Positions 35,201 to 47,721 of a DNA stretch of 64,000 nucleotides are shown here, piece after piece. The number at the start of each line of letters is the position of its first letter. The first letter of the stretch is position 1. The translations under genes and the position numbers were made by a program. Below the pieces are notes generated by a model. That model was given only the letters and a program-made list of their open reading frames with translations. It made no database searches and had not been told where the DNA came from. The stretch is from Mimachlamys varia (taxonomy: Eukaryota; Mollusca; Bivalvia; Pectinida; Pectinidae), in the NCBI GenBank assembly GCA_947623455.1, contig OX392527.1, positions 31,798,201-31,862,200 of the forward strand. Direction: 5' to 3'.

Positions 35201-38200
35201 TCAGAGAGTCAGACAGGGGGTACTACAAGCGGAGTTCAGAGAGTTAGACAGGGGGTACTACAAGCGGAGTTCAGAGAGTTAGACAGGGGGTACTACAAGC
35301 GGAGTTCAGAGAGTTAGACAGGGGTACTACAAGCGGAGTTCAGAGAGTTAGACAGGGGTACTACAAGCGGAGTCCAGAGAGTTGGACAGGGGTACTACAA
35401 GTGGAGTCCAGAGAGTTAGACAGGGGTACTACAAGCGGAGTCCAGAGAGTTAGACAGGGGTACTACAAGCGGAGTCCAGAGAGTTAGACAGGGGTACTAC
35501 AAGTGGAGTCCAGAGAGTTAGACAGGGGTACTACAAGCGGAGTCCAGAGAGTTAGACAGGGGTACTACAAGCGGAGTCCAGAGAGTTAGACAGGGGTACT
35601 ACAAGCGGAGTACAAAGAGTTAGACAGGGGTACTACAAGCGGAGTCCAGAGAGTTAGATAGGTGTACTACAAGCGGAGTCCAGAGAGTTAGATAGGTGTA
35701 CTACAAGTGGAGTACAGAGAGTTAGACAGGGGTACTACAAGTGGAGTACAGAGAGTTAGACAGGGGTACTACAAGTGGAGTACAGAGAGTTAGACAGGGG
35801 TACTACAAGCGGAGTCCAGAGAGTTAGACAGGGGTACTACAAGTGGAGTACAAAGAGTTAGACAGGGGTACTACAAGTGGAGTACAGAGAGTTAGACAGG
35901 GGTACTACAAGTGGAGTACAGAGAGTTAGACAGGGGTACTACAAGCGGAGTCCAGAGAGTCAGACTGGGGTACTACAAGTGGAGTTCAGAGAGTCAGACA
36001 GGGGTACTACAAGCGGAGTTCAGAGAGTTAGACAGGGGTACTACAAGCGGAGTCCAGAGAGTAAGACAGGGGTACTACAAGCGGAGTCCAGAGAGTTAGA
36101 CAGGGGTACTACAAGTGGAGTACAGAGAGTTAGACAGGGGTACTACAAGCAGAATACAGATAGTTAGACAGGGGTACTACAAGCGGAGTCAAGAGAGTTA
36201 GACAGGGGTACTACAAGCGGAGTCCAGAGAGTTAGACAGGGGTACTATAAGCGGAGTCCAGAGAGTTACACAGGGGTACTACAAGTGGAGTCCAGAGAGT
36301 TAGACAGGGGTACTACAAGTGGAGTCCAGAGAGTTAGACAGGGGTACTACAAGTGGAGTCCAGAGAGTTAGACAGGGGTACTACAAGTGGAGTCCAGAGA
36401 GTTAGACAGGGGTACTACAAGTGGAGTACAGAGAGTTAGACAGGGGTACTACAAGCGGAGTCCAGAGAGTTAGACAGGGGTACTACAAGTGGAGTACAAA
36501 GAGTTAGACAGGGGTACTACAAGTGGAGTACAGAGAGTTAGACAGGGGTACTACAAGTGGAGTACAGAGAGTTAGACAGGGGTACTACAAGCGGAGTCCA
36601 GAGAGTCAGACTGGGGTACTACAAGTGGAGTTCAGAGAGTCAGACAGGGGTACTACAAGCGGAGTTCAGAGAGTTAGACAGGGGTACTACAAGCGGAGTC
36701 CAGAGAGTAAGACAGGGGTACTACAAGTGGAGTCCAGAGAGTTAGACAGGGGTACTACAAGTGGAGTACAGAGAGTTAGACAGGGGTACTACAAGCAGAA
36801 TACAGATAGTTAGACAGGGGTACTACAAGCGGAGTCAAGAGAGTTAGACAGGGGTACTACAAGCGGAGTCCAGAGAGTTAGACAGGGGTACTATAAGCGG
36901 AGTCCAGAGAGTTACACAGGGGTACTACAAGTGGAGTCCAGAGAGTTAGACAGGGGTACTACAAGTGGAGTCCAGAGAGTTAGACAGGGGTACTACAAGT
37001 GGAGTCCAGAGAGTTAGACAGGGGTACTACAAGTGGAGTCCAGAGAGTTAGACAGGGGTACTACAAGCAGAATACAGAGAGTTAGACAGGGGTACTACAA
37101 GCGGAGTCAAGAGAGTTAGACAGGGGTACTACAAGTGGAGTCCAGAGAGTTAGACAGGGGTACTACAAGTGGAGTCCAGAGAGTTAGACAGGGGTACTAC
37201 AAGCGGAGTCCAGAGAGTAAGACAGGGGTACTACAAGCGGAGTCCAGAGAGTTAGACAGGGGTACTACAAGTGGAGTACAGAGAGTTAGACAGGGGTACT
37301 ACAAGCAGAATACAGAGAGTTAGACAGGGGTACTACAAGCGGAGTCAAGAGAGTTAGACAGGGGTACTTCAAGTGGAGTCCAGAGAGTTAGACAGGGGTA
37401 CTACAAGTGGAGTCCAGAGAGTTAGACAGGGGTACTACAAGTGGAGTCCAGAGAGTTAGACAGGGGTACTACAAGCGGAGTCCAGAGAGTTAGACAGTGG
37501 TACTACAAGTGGAGTCCAGAGAGTTAGACAGGGGTACTACAAGTGGAGTACAGAGAGTTAGACAGGTGTACTACAAGTGGAGTACAGAGAGTTAGACAGG
37601 GGTACTACAAGCGGAGTCCAGAGGGTCAGACTGGGGTACTACAAGTGGAGTTCAGAGAGTCAGACAGGGGTACTACAAGCGGAGTTCAGAGAGTTAGACA
37701 GGGGTACTACAGGCGGAGTCCAGAGAGTAAGACAGGGGTACTACAAGCGGAGTCCAGAGAGTTAGACTGGGGTACTACAAGTGAAGTACAGACAGTAAGA
37801 CAGGGGTACTACAAGCAGAGTTCAGAGAGTTAGACAGGGGTACTACAAGTGGAGTCCGGAGAGTCAGACAGGGGTACTACAAGCAGAGTCCAGAGAGTTA
37901 GACAGGTGTACTACAAGTGGAGTACAGAGAGTTAGACAGGGGTACTACAAGTGGAGTTCAGAGAGTTAGACAGGGGTACTACAAGTGGAGTACAAAGAGT
38001 TAGACAGGGGTACTACAAGTGGAGTACAGAGAGTTAGACAGGGGTACTACAAGTGGAGTACAGAGAGTTAGACAGGGGTACTACAAGCGGAGTCCAGAGA
38101 GTCAGACAGGGGTACTACAAGTGGAGTTCAGAGAGTCAGACAGGGGTACTACAAGCGGAGTTCAGAGAGTTAGACAGGGGTACTACCAGCGGAGTCCAGA

Positions 38201-41200
38201 GAGTAAGACAGGGGTACTACAAGCGGAGTCCAGAGAGTTAGACAGGGGTACTACAAGTGGAGTACAGAGAGTTAGACAGGGGTACTACAAGCGGAATTCA
38301 GAGAGTCAGACAGGGGGTACTACAAGCGGAGTCCAGAGAGTTAGACAGGGGTACTACAAGTGGAGTACAGAGAGTTAGACAGGGGTACTACAAGCAGAAT
38401 ACAGAGAGTTAGACAGGGGTACTACAAGCGGAGTCCAGAGAGTTAGACAGGGGTACTACAAGTGGAGTCCAGAGAGTTAGACAGGGGTACTACAAGTGGA
38501 GTACAGAGAGTTAGACAGGGGTACTACAAGCAGAATACAGAGAGTTAGACAGGGGTACTACAAGCGGAGTCAAGAGAGTTAGACAGGGGTACTACAAGTG
38601 GAGTCCAGAGAGTTAGACAGGGGTACTACAAGTGGAGTCCAGAGAATTAGACAGGGGTACTACAAGCGGAGTCCAGAGAGTAAGACAGGGGTACTACAAG
38701 CGGAGTCCAGAGAGTTAGACAGGGGTACTACAAGTGGAGTCCAGAGAGTTAGACAGGGGTACTACAAGCAGAATACAGAGAGTTAGACAGGGGTACTACA
38801 AGCGAAGTCAAGAGAGTTAGACAGGGGTACTTCAAGTGGAGTCCAGAGAGTTAGACAGGGGTACTACAAGTGGAGTCCAGAGAGTTAGACAGGGGTACTA
38901 CAAGTGGAGTCCAGAGAGTTAGACAGGGGTACTACAAGCGGAGTCCAGAGAGTTAGACAGTGGTACTACAAGTGGAGTCCAGAGAGTTAGACAGGGGTAC
39001 TACAAGTGGAGTACAGAGAGTTAGACAGGTGTACTACAAGTGGAGTACAGAGAGTTAGACAGGGGTACTACAAGCGGAGTCCAGAGGGTCAGACTGGGGT
39101 ACTACAAGTGGAGTTCAGAGAGTCAGACAGGGGTACTACAAGCGGAGTTCAGAGAGTTAGACAGGGGTACTACAAGCGGAGTCCAGAGAGTAAGACAGGG
39201 GGACTACAAGTGGAGTACAGACAGTAAGACAGGGGTACTACAAGCAGAGTTCAGAGAGTTAGACAGGGGTACTACAAGTGGAGTCCGGAGAGTCAGACAG
39301 GGGTACTACAAGCAGAGTCCAGAGAGTTAGACAGGTGTACTACAAGTGGAGTACAGAGAGTTAGACAGGGGTACTACAAGTGGAGTTCAGAGAGTTAGAC
39401 AGGGGTACTACAAGTGGAGTACAAAGAGTTAGACAGGGGTACTACAAGTGGAGTACAGAGAGTTAGACAGGGGTACTACAAGCGGAGTCCAGAGAGTCAG
39501 ACAGGGGTACTACAAGTGGAGTTCAGAGAGTCAGACAGGGGTACTACAAGCGGAGTTCAGAGAGTTAGACAGTGGTACTACAAGCGGAGTCCAGAGAGTA
39601 AGACAGGGGTACTACAAGCGGAGTCCAGAGAGTTAGACAGGGGTACTACAAGTGGAGTACAGAGAGTTAGACAGGGGTACTACAAGCAGAATACAGATAG
39701 TTAGACAGGGGTACTACAAGCGGAGTCAAGAGAGTTAGACAGGGGTACTACAAGCGGAGTCCAGAGAGTTAGACAGGGGTACTACAAGCGGAGTCCAGAG
39801 AGTTAGACAGGGGTACTACAAGTGGAGTCCAGAGAGTTAGACAGGGGTACTAGAAGTGGAGTCCAGAGAGTTAGACAGGGGTACTACAAGTGGAGTCCAG
39901 AGAGTTAGACAGGGGTACTACAAGTGGAGTACAGAGAGTAAGACAGGGGTACTACAAGCAGAGTTCAGAGAGTTAGACAGGGGTACTACAAGTGGAGTCC
40001 GGAGAGTCAGACAGGGGTACTACAAGTGGAGTCCAGAGAGTTAGACAGGTGTACTACAAGTGGAGTCCAGAGAGTCAGACAGGGGTACTATAAGCGGAGT
40101 CAAGAGAGTTAGACAGGGGTACTACAAGTGGAGTACAGAGAGTTAGACAGGGGTACTACAAGCGGAGTTCAGAGAGTAAGACAGGGGTACTACAAGTGGA
40201 GTACAGAGAGTTAGACAGGGGTACTACAAGCGGAGTCCAGAGAGTAAGACAGGGGTACTACAAGTGAAGTCCAGAGAGTTAGACAGGGGTACTACAAGTG
40301 GAGTCCAGAGAGTTAGACAGGGGTACTATAAGCGGAGTCAAGAGAGTTAGACAGGGGTACTACAAGTGGAGTACAGAGAGTTAGACAGGGGTACTACAAG
40401 CGGAGTACAGAGAGTTAGACAGGGGTACTACAAGCGGAGTCCAGAGAGTTAGACAGGAGAACTACAAGTGGAGTACAGAGAGTTAGACAGGGGTACTACA
40501 AGCGGAGTCCAGAGTGTTAGACAGGGGTACTATAAGCGGAGTCCAGAGAGTTAGACAGGGGTACTATAAGCGGAGTCCAGAGAGTTAGATAGGTGTACTA
40601 CAAGTGGAGTACAGAGAGTTAGACAGGGGTACTACAAGTGGAGTACAGAGAGTTAGACCGGGGTACTACAAGTGGAGTACAGAGAGTTAGACAGGGGTAC
40701 TACAAGCGGAGTCCAGAGAGTTAGACAGGGGTACTACAAGTGGAGTACAAAGAGTTAGACAGGGGTACTACAAGTGGAGTACAGAGAGTTAGACAGGGGT
40801 ACTACAAGTGGAGTCCAGAGAGTAAGACAGGGGTACTACAAGCGGAGTCCAGAGAGTTAGACAGGGGTACTACAAGTGGAGTACAGAGAGTTAGACAGGG
40901 GTACTACAAGCGGAATTCAGAGAGTCAGACAGGGGGTACTACAAGCGGAGTCCAGAGAGTTAGACAGGGGTACTACAAGTGGAGTACAGAGAGTTAGACA
41001 GGGGTACTACAAGCAGAATACAGAGAGTTAGACAGGGGTACTACAAGCGGAGTCAAGAGAGTTAGACAGGGGTACTACAAGTGGAGTCCAGAGAGTTAGA
41101 CAGGGGTACTACAAGTGGAGTACAGAGAGTTAGACAGGGGTACTACAAGCAGAATACAGAGAGTTAGACAGGGGTACTACAAGCGGAGTCAAGAGAGTTA

Positions 41201-44200
41201 GACAGGGGTACTACAAGTGGAGTCCAGAGAGTTAGACAGGGGTACTACAAGTGGAGTCCAGAGAATTAGACAGGGGTACTACAAGCGGAGTCCAGAGAGT
41301 AAGACAGGGGTACTATAAGCGGAGTCCAGAGAGTTAGACAGGGGTACTACAAGTGGAGTCCAGAGAGTTAGACAGGGGTACTACAAGCAGAATACAGAGA
41401 GTTAGACAGGGGTACTACAAGCGAAGTCAAGAGAGTTAGACAGGGGTACTTCAAGTGGAGTCCAGAGAGTTAGACAGGGGTACTACAAGTGGAGTCCAGA
41501 GAGTTAGACAGGGGTACTACAAGTGGAGTCCAGAGAGTTAGACAGGGGTACTACAAGCGGAGTCCAGAGAGTTAGACAGTGGTACTACAAGTGGAGTCCA
41601 GAGAGTTAGACAGGGGTACTACAAGTGGAGTACAGAGAGTTAGACAGGTGTACTACAAGTGGAGTACAGAGAGTTAGACAGGGGTACTACAAGCGGAGTC
41701 CAGAGGGTCAGACTGGGGTACTACAAGTGGAGTTCAGAGAGTCAGACAGGGGTACTACAAGCGGAGTTCAGAGAGTTAGACAGGGGTACTACAAGCGGAG
41801 TCCAGAGAGTAAGACAGGGGTACTACAAGCGGAGTCCAGAGAGTTAGACTGGGGTACTACAAGTGGAGTACAGACAGTAAGACAGGGGTACTACAAGCAG
41901 AGTTCAGAGAGTTAGACAGGGGTACTACAAGTGGAGTCCGGAGAGTCAGACAGGGGTACTAAAAGCAGAGTCCAGAGAGTTAGACAGGTGTACTACAAGT
42001 GGAGTACAGAGAGTTAGACAGGGGTACTACAAGTGGAGTTCAGAGAGTTAGACAGGGGTACTACAAGTGGAGTACAAAGAGTTAGACAGGGGTACTACAA
42101 GTGGAGTACAGAGAGTTAGACAGGGGTACTACAAGCGGAGTCCAGAGAGTCAGACAGGGGTACTACAAGTGGAGTTCAGAGAGTCAGACAGGGGTACTAC
42201 AAGCGGAGTTCAGAGAGTTAGACAGTGGTACTACAAGCGGAGTCCAGAGAGTAAGACAGGGGTACTACAAGCGGAGTCCAAAGAGTTAGACAGGGGTACT
42301 ACAAGTGGAGTACAGAGAGTTAGACAGGGGTACTACAAGCAGAATACAGATAGTTAGACAGGGGTACTACAAGCGGAGTCCAGAGAGTTAGACAGGGGTA
42401 CTACAAGCGGAGTCCAGAGAGTTAGACAGGGGTACTACAAGCGGAGTCCAGAGAGTTAGACAGGGGTACTACAAGTGGAGTCCAGAGAGTTAGACAGGGG
42501 TACTAGAAGTGGAGTCCAGAGAGTTAGACAGGGGTACTACAAGTGGAGTCCAGAGAGTTAGACAGGGGTACTACAAGTGGAGTACAGAGAGTAAGACAGG
42601 GGTACTACAAGCAGAGTTCAGAGAGTTAGACAGGGGTACTACAAGTGGAGTCCGGAGAGTCAGACAGGGGTACTACAAGCAGAGTCCAGAGTGTTAGACA
42701 GGGGTACTACAAGTGGAGTCCAGAGAGTCAGACAGGGGTACTACAAGTGGAGTACAGAGAGTTAGACAGGGGTACTACAAGCGGAGTTCAGAGAGTTAGA
42801 CAGGGGTACTACAAGTGGAGTACAGAGAGTTAGACAGGGGTACTACAAGTGGAGTCCAGAGAGTTAGACAGGTGTACTACAAGTGGAATCCAGAGAGTCA
42901 GACAGGGGTACTATAAGCGGAGTCAAGAGAGTTAGACAGGGGTACTACAAGTGGAGTACAGAGAGTTAGACAGGGGTACTACAAGCGGAGTTCAGAGAGT
43001 AAGACAGGGGTACTACAAGTGGAGTACAGAGAGTAAGACAGGGGTACTACAAGCAGAGTTCAGAGAGTTAGACAGGGGTACTACAAGTGGAGTCCGGAGA
43101 GTCAGACAGGGGTACTAAAAGCAGAGTCCAGAGAGTTAGACAGGTGTACTACAAGTGGAGTACAGAGAGTTAGACAGGGGTACTACAAGTGGAGTTCAGA
43201 GAGTTAGACAGGGGTACTACAAGTGGAGTACAAAGAGTTAGACAGGGGTACTACAAGTGGAGTACAGAGAGTTAGACAGGGGTACTACAAGCGGAGTCCA
43301 GAGAGTCAGACAGGGGTACTACAAGTGGAGTTCAGAGAGTCAGACAGGGGTACTACAAGCGGAGTTCAGAGAGTTAGACAGTGGTACTACAAGCGGAGTC
43401 CAGAGAGTAAGACAGGGGTACTACAAGCGGAGTCCAAAGAGTTAGACAGGGGTACTACAAGTGGAGTACAGAGAGTTAGACAGGGGTACTACAAGCAGAA
43501 TACAGATAGTTAGACAGGGGTACTACAAGCGGAGTCCAGAGAGTTAGACAGGGGTACTACAAGCGGAGTCCAGAGAGTTAGACAGGGGTACTACAAGCGG
43601 AGTCCAGAGAGTTAGACAGGGGTACTACAAGTGGAGTCCAGAGAGTTAGACAGGGGTACTAGAAGTGGAGTCCAGAGAGTTAGACAGGGGTACTACAAGT
43701 GGAGTCCAGAGAGTTAGACAGGGGTACTACAAGTGGAGTACAGAGAGTAAGACAGGGGTACTACAAGCAGAGTTCAGAGAGTTAGACAGGGGTACTACAA
43801 GTGGAGTCCGGAGAGTCAGACAGGGGTACTACAAGCAGAGTCCAGAGTGTTAGACAGGGGTACTACAAGTGGAGTCCAGAGAGTCAGACAGGGGTACTAC
43901 AAGTGGAGTACAGAGAGTTAGACAGGGGTACTACAAGCGGAGTTCAGAGAGTTAGACAGGGGTACTACAAGTGGAGTACAGAGAGTTAGACAGGGGTACT
44001 ACAAGTGGAGTCCAGAGAGTTAGACAGGTGTAATACAAGTGGAATCCAGAGAGTCAGACAGGGGTACTATAAGCGGAGTCAAGAGAGTTAGACAGGGGTA
44101 CTACAAGTGGAGTACAGAGAGTTAGACAGGGGTACTACAAGCGGAGTTCAGAGAGTAAGACAGGGGTACTACAAGTGGAGTACAGAGAGTTATACAGGGG

Positions 44201-47200
44201 TACTACAAGCGGAGTCCAGAGAGTAAGACAGGGGTACTACAAGTGAAGTCCAGAGAGTTAGACAGGGGTACTACAAGTGGAGTCCAGAGAGTTAGACAGG
44301 GGTACTATAAGCGGAGTCAAGAGAGTTAGACAGGGGTACTACAAGTGGAGTACAGAGAGTTAGACAGGGGTACTACAAGCGGAGTACAGAGAGTTAGACA
44401 GGGGTACTACAAGCGGAGTCCAGAGAGTTAGACAGGAGAACTACAAGTGGAGTACAGAGAGTTAGACAGGGGTACTACAAGCGGAGTCCAGAGTGTTAGA
44501 CAGGGGTACTACAAGCGGAGTCCAGAGAGTTAGACAGGGGTACTATAAGCGGAGTCCAGAGAGTTAGATAGGTGTACTACAAGTGGAGTACAGAGAGTTA
44601 GACAGGGGTACTACAAGTGGAGTACAGAGAGTTAGACAGGGGTACTACAAGTGGAGTACAGAGAGTTAGACAGGGGTACTACAAGCGGAGTCCAGAGAGT
44701 TAGACAGGGGTACTACAAGTGGAGTACAAAGAGTTAGACAGGGGTACTACAAGTGGAGTACAGAGAGTTAGACAGGGGTACTACAAGTGGAGTACAGAGA
44801 GTTAGACAGGTGTACTACAAGTGGAGTACAGAGAGTTAGACAGGGGTACTACAAGCGGAGTCCAGAGAGTCAGACTGGGGTACTACAAGTGGAGTTCAGA
44901 GAGTCAGACAGGGGTACTACAAGCGGAGTTCAGAGAGTTAGACAGGGGTACTACAAGCGGAGTCCAGAGAGTAAGACAGGGGTACTACAAGCGGAGTCCA
45001 GAGAGTTAGACAGGGGTACTACAAGTGGAGTACAGAGAGTTAGACAGGGGTACTACAAGCAGAATACAGTGAGTTAGACAGGGGTACTACAAGCGGAGTC
45101 AAGAGAGTTAGACAGGGGTACTACAAGTGAAGTCCAGAGAGTTAGACAGGGGTAATACAAGTGGAGTCCAGAGAGTTAGACAGGGGTACTACAAGTGGAG
45201 TCCAGAGAGTTAGACAGGGGTACTACAAGTGGAGTACAGAGATTTAGACAGGGGTACTACAAGCAGAATACAGAGAGTTAGACAGGGGTACTACAAGCGG
45301 AGTCAAGAGAGTTAGACAGGGGTACTACAAGTGGAGTCCAGAGAGTTAGACAGGGGTACTACAAGTGGAGTCCAGAGAGTTAGACAGGGGTACTACAAGT
45401 GGAGTCCAGAGAGTTAGACAGGGGTACTACAAGCGGAGTCCAGAGAGTTAAACAGTGGTACTACAAGTGGAGTCCAGAGAGTTAGACAGTGGTACTACAA
45501 GTGGAGTCCAGAGAGTTAGACAGGGGTACTACAAGTGGAGTACAGACGGTAAGACAGGGGTACTACAAGTGGAGTACAGAGAGTTAGACAGGGGTACTAC
45601 AAGCGGAGTCCAGAGAGTTAGACAGGGGTACTACAAGTGGAGTACAAAGAGTTAGACAGGGGTACTACAAGTGGAGTACAGAGAGTTAGACAGGGGTACT
45701 ACAAGTGGAGTACAGAGAGTTAGACAGGTGTACTACAAGTGGAGTACAGAGAGTTAGACAGGGGTACTACAAGCGGAGTCCAGAGAGTCAGACTGGGGTA
45801 CTACAAGTGGAGTTCAGAGAGTCAGACAGGGGTACTACAAGCGGAGTTCAGAGAGTTAGACAGGGGTACTACAAGCGGAGTCCAGAGAGTAAGACAGGGG
45901 TACTACAAGCGGAGTCCAGAGAGTTAGACAGGGGTACTACAAGTGGAGTACAGACAGTAAGACAGGGGTACTACAAGCAGAGTTCAGAGAGTTAGACAGG
46001 GGTACTACAAGTGGAGTCCAGAGAGTCAGACAGGGGTACTACAAGCAGAGTCCAGAGAGTTAGACAGGTGTATTACAAGTGGAGTACAGAGAGTTAGACA
46101 GGGGTACTACAAGTGGAGTTCAGAGAGTTAGACAGGGGTACTACAAGTGGAGTCCAGAGAGTTAGACAGGTGTACTACAAGTGGAGTCCAGAGAGTCAGA
46201 CAGGGGTACTACAAGCGGAGTCAAGAGAGTTAGACAGGGGTACTACAAGTGGAGTACAGAGAGTTAGACAGGGGTACTACAAGCGGAGTTCAGAGAGTTA
46301 GACAGGGGTACTACAAGTGGAGTACAGAGAGTTAGACAGGGGTACTACAAGTGGAGTCCAGAGAGTTAGACAGGGGTACTACAAGCGGAGTTCAGAGAGT
46401 CAGACAGGGGTACTACAAGTGGAGTACAGAGAGTTAGACAGGGGTACTACAAGTGGAGTACAGAGAGTTAGACAGGGGTACTACAAGTGAAGTCCAGAGA
46501 GTTAGACAGGGGTACTACAAGTGGAGTACAGAGAGTTAGACAGGGGTACTACAAGTGGAGTCCAGAGAGTTAGACAGGGGTACTACAAGCGGAGTCCAGA
46601 GAGTTAGACAGAAGTACTACAAGTGGAGTACAGAGAGTTAGACAGGGGTACTACAAGTGGAGTCCAGAGAGTTAGACAGGGGTACTACAAGCAGAGTCCA
46701 GAGAGTTAGACAGGGGTACTACAAGTGGAGTCCAGAGAGTTAGACAGGGGTACTACAAGTGGAGTACAGAGAGTTAGACAGGGGTACTACAAGTGGAGTC
46801 CAGAGAGTTAGACAGGGGAACTACAAGCAGAGTCCAGAGAGTTAGACAGGGGTACTACAAGCGGAGTCCAGAGAGTTAGACAGGGATACTACAAGCAGAG
46901 TCCAGAGAGTTAGACAGGGGTACTACAAGCAGAATCCAGAGAGTTAGACAGGGGTACTACAAGCGGAGTCCAGAGAGTTAGACAGGGGTAAAACAAGCAG
47001 AGTCCAGAGAGTCAGACAGGGGTACTACAAGTGGAGTCCAGAGAGTTAGACAGGGGTACTACAAACAGAGTCCAGAGAGTTAGACAGGGGTACTACAAGT
47101 GGAGTCCAGAGAGTTAGACAGGGGTACAGGAGTCCAGAGAGTTCGACAGGGTTACAGGAGTCCAGAGAGTTAGACAGGGGCACAGGAGTCCAGAGAGTTA

Positions 47201-47390
47201 GACAAAGGTACCAAGTCGAGTCCAGAGAGTTAGACAGGGGTACAGGAGTCCAGAGAGTTAGACAGGGGTACAGGAGTCCAGAGAGTTAGACAAAGGTACC
47301 AAGTCGAGTCCAGAGAGATAGACAGGGGTACCAAGTCGAGTCCAAAGAGTTATACAGGGGTACTACAAGCGGAGTCCAGAGAGATAGATT
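32290..47390. repeat. Very large minisatellite, 34-bp unit, about 440 copies (15.1 kb)
   Basis: The unit reads 'GTTAGACAGGGGTACTACAA' then 'GTGGAGTCCAGAGA'. Main variants are GTTAGA/GTCAGA/GTAAGA, GTGG/GCGG/GCAG, and GTCC/GTAC/GTTC/GTCA. Edges (32130-32290, 33060-33130 and 47130-47390) carry decayed units with 'AAAGGTACCAAG' and short 'TACAGGAGTCC' units, while the interior is homogeneous. Whole blocks recur, for example 42067-42833 against 43223-43989 (offset 1156 bp = 34 units). The ~62-96-residue frames that start throughout are artefacts of the 102-bp (three-unit) reading cycle. The array fills nearly all of the thioesterase-like intron. Confidence 0.97.
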
Positions 47391-47613
47391 AGACAAAGAT
47401 TTTCATTTGTTGTGACGCGGACCTTTGTATGGAAAAGAGACTTAGACAAAAGTTTCATAAATTTCAGGACAACTAAAAAGAGGTAGGAATGTCTGTTTTT
47501 TACATTTGTTTATTCGGTCAATTTTCCTTTCTCTAATAGATATGAGTTGTAAAGATTGAACGTGTTAAATGCATCACATATGTTCTTGTTTTCAACACAA
47601 CACAAGTACTTAC
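47391..47613 (-). other. 5' edge of the large intron
   Basis: Unique sequence between the array and the splice donor of the 47614-47721 exon. The donor GTAAGTAC is at 47613 reading down the minus strand. Nothing else seen. Confidence 0.5.
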
Positions 47614-47721
47614 TTGTCCTATCAAAGAAATTTGACGAAATTCCATGGTAGAGAACTTCCGCTTTAGTCCTAGACAGATGGAGAATTTCCGCTTCGAACA
47701 TCACCGAACAGACAATCGATC
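47614..47721 (-). CDS. Double-hotdog acyl-thioesterase-like protein, upstream exon
   Basis: A 108-nt minus-strand exon lies between a strong acceptor (TGCTGTGTTCACAG) and a strong donor (GTAAGTAC). It encodes SIVCSVMFEAEILHLSRTKA followed by EVLYHGISSNFFDRT and one leftover A. That base joins the AT at the start of the 31794 exon to give Asn, so phases match. The join also restores the first hotdog helix: SNFFDRTNNLALW parallels the second domain's TRFSDLDRNRHV. An in-frame ATG at 47701-47699 (G at -3) could start a 286-residue protein, a normal size for such enzymes. An earlier coding exon is also possible since the exon opens with two bases. Confidence 0.6.

Noticed and set aside
32419..46301. 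Dozens of 62-119-residue open frames with RVRQGYYKWSPES-type repeats
   Set aside because: They are translations of the 34-bp minisatellite; frame cycles every 102 bp, stops recur, starts are arbitrary and the array lies in an intron of a gene on the other strand.
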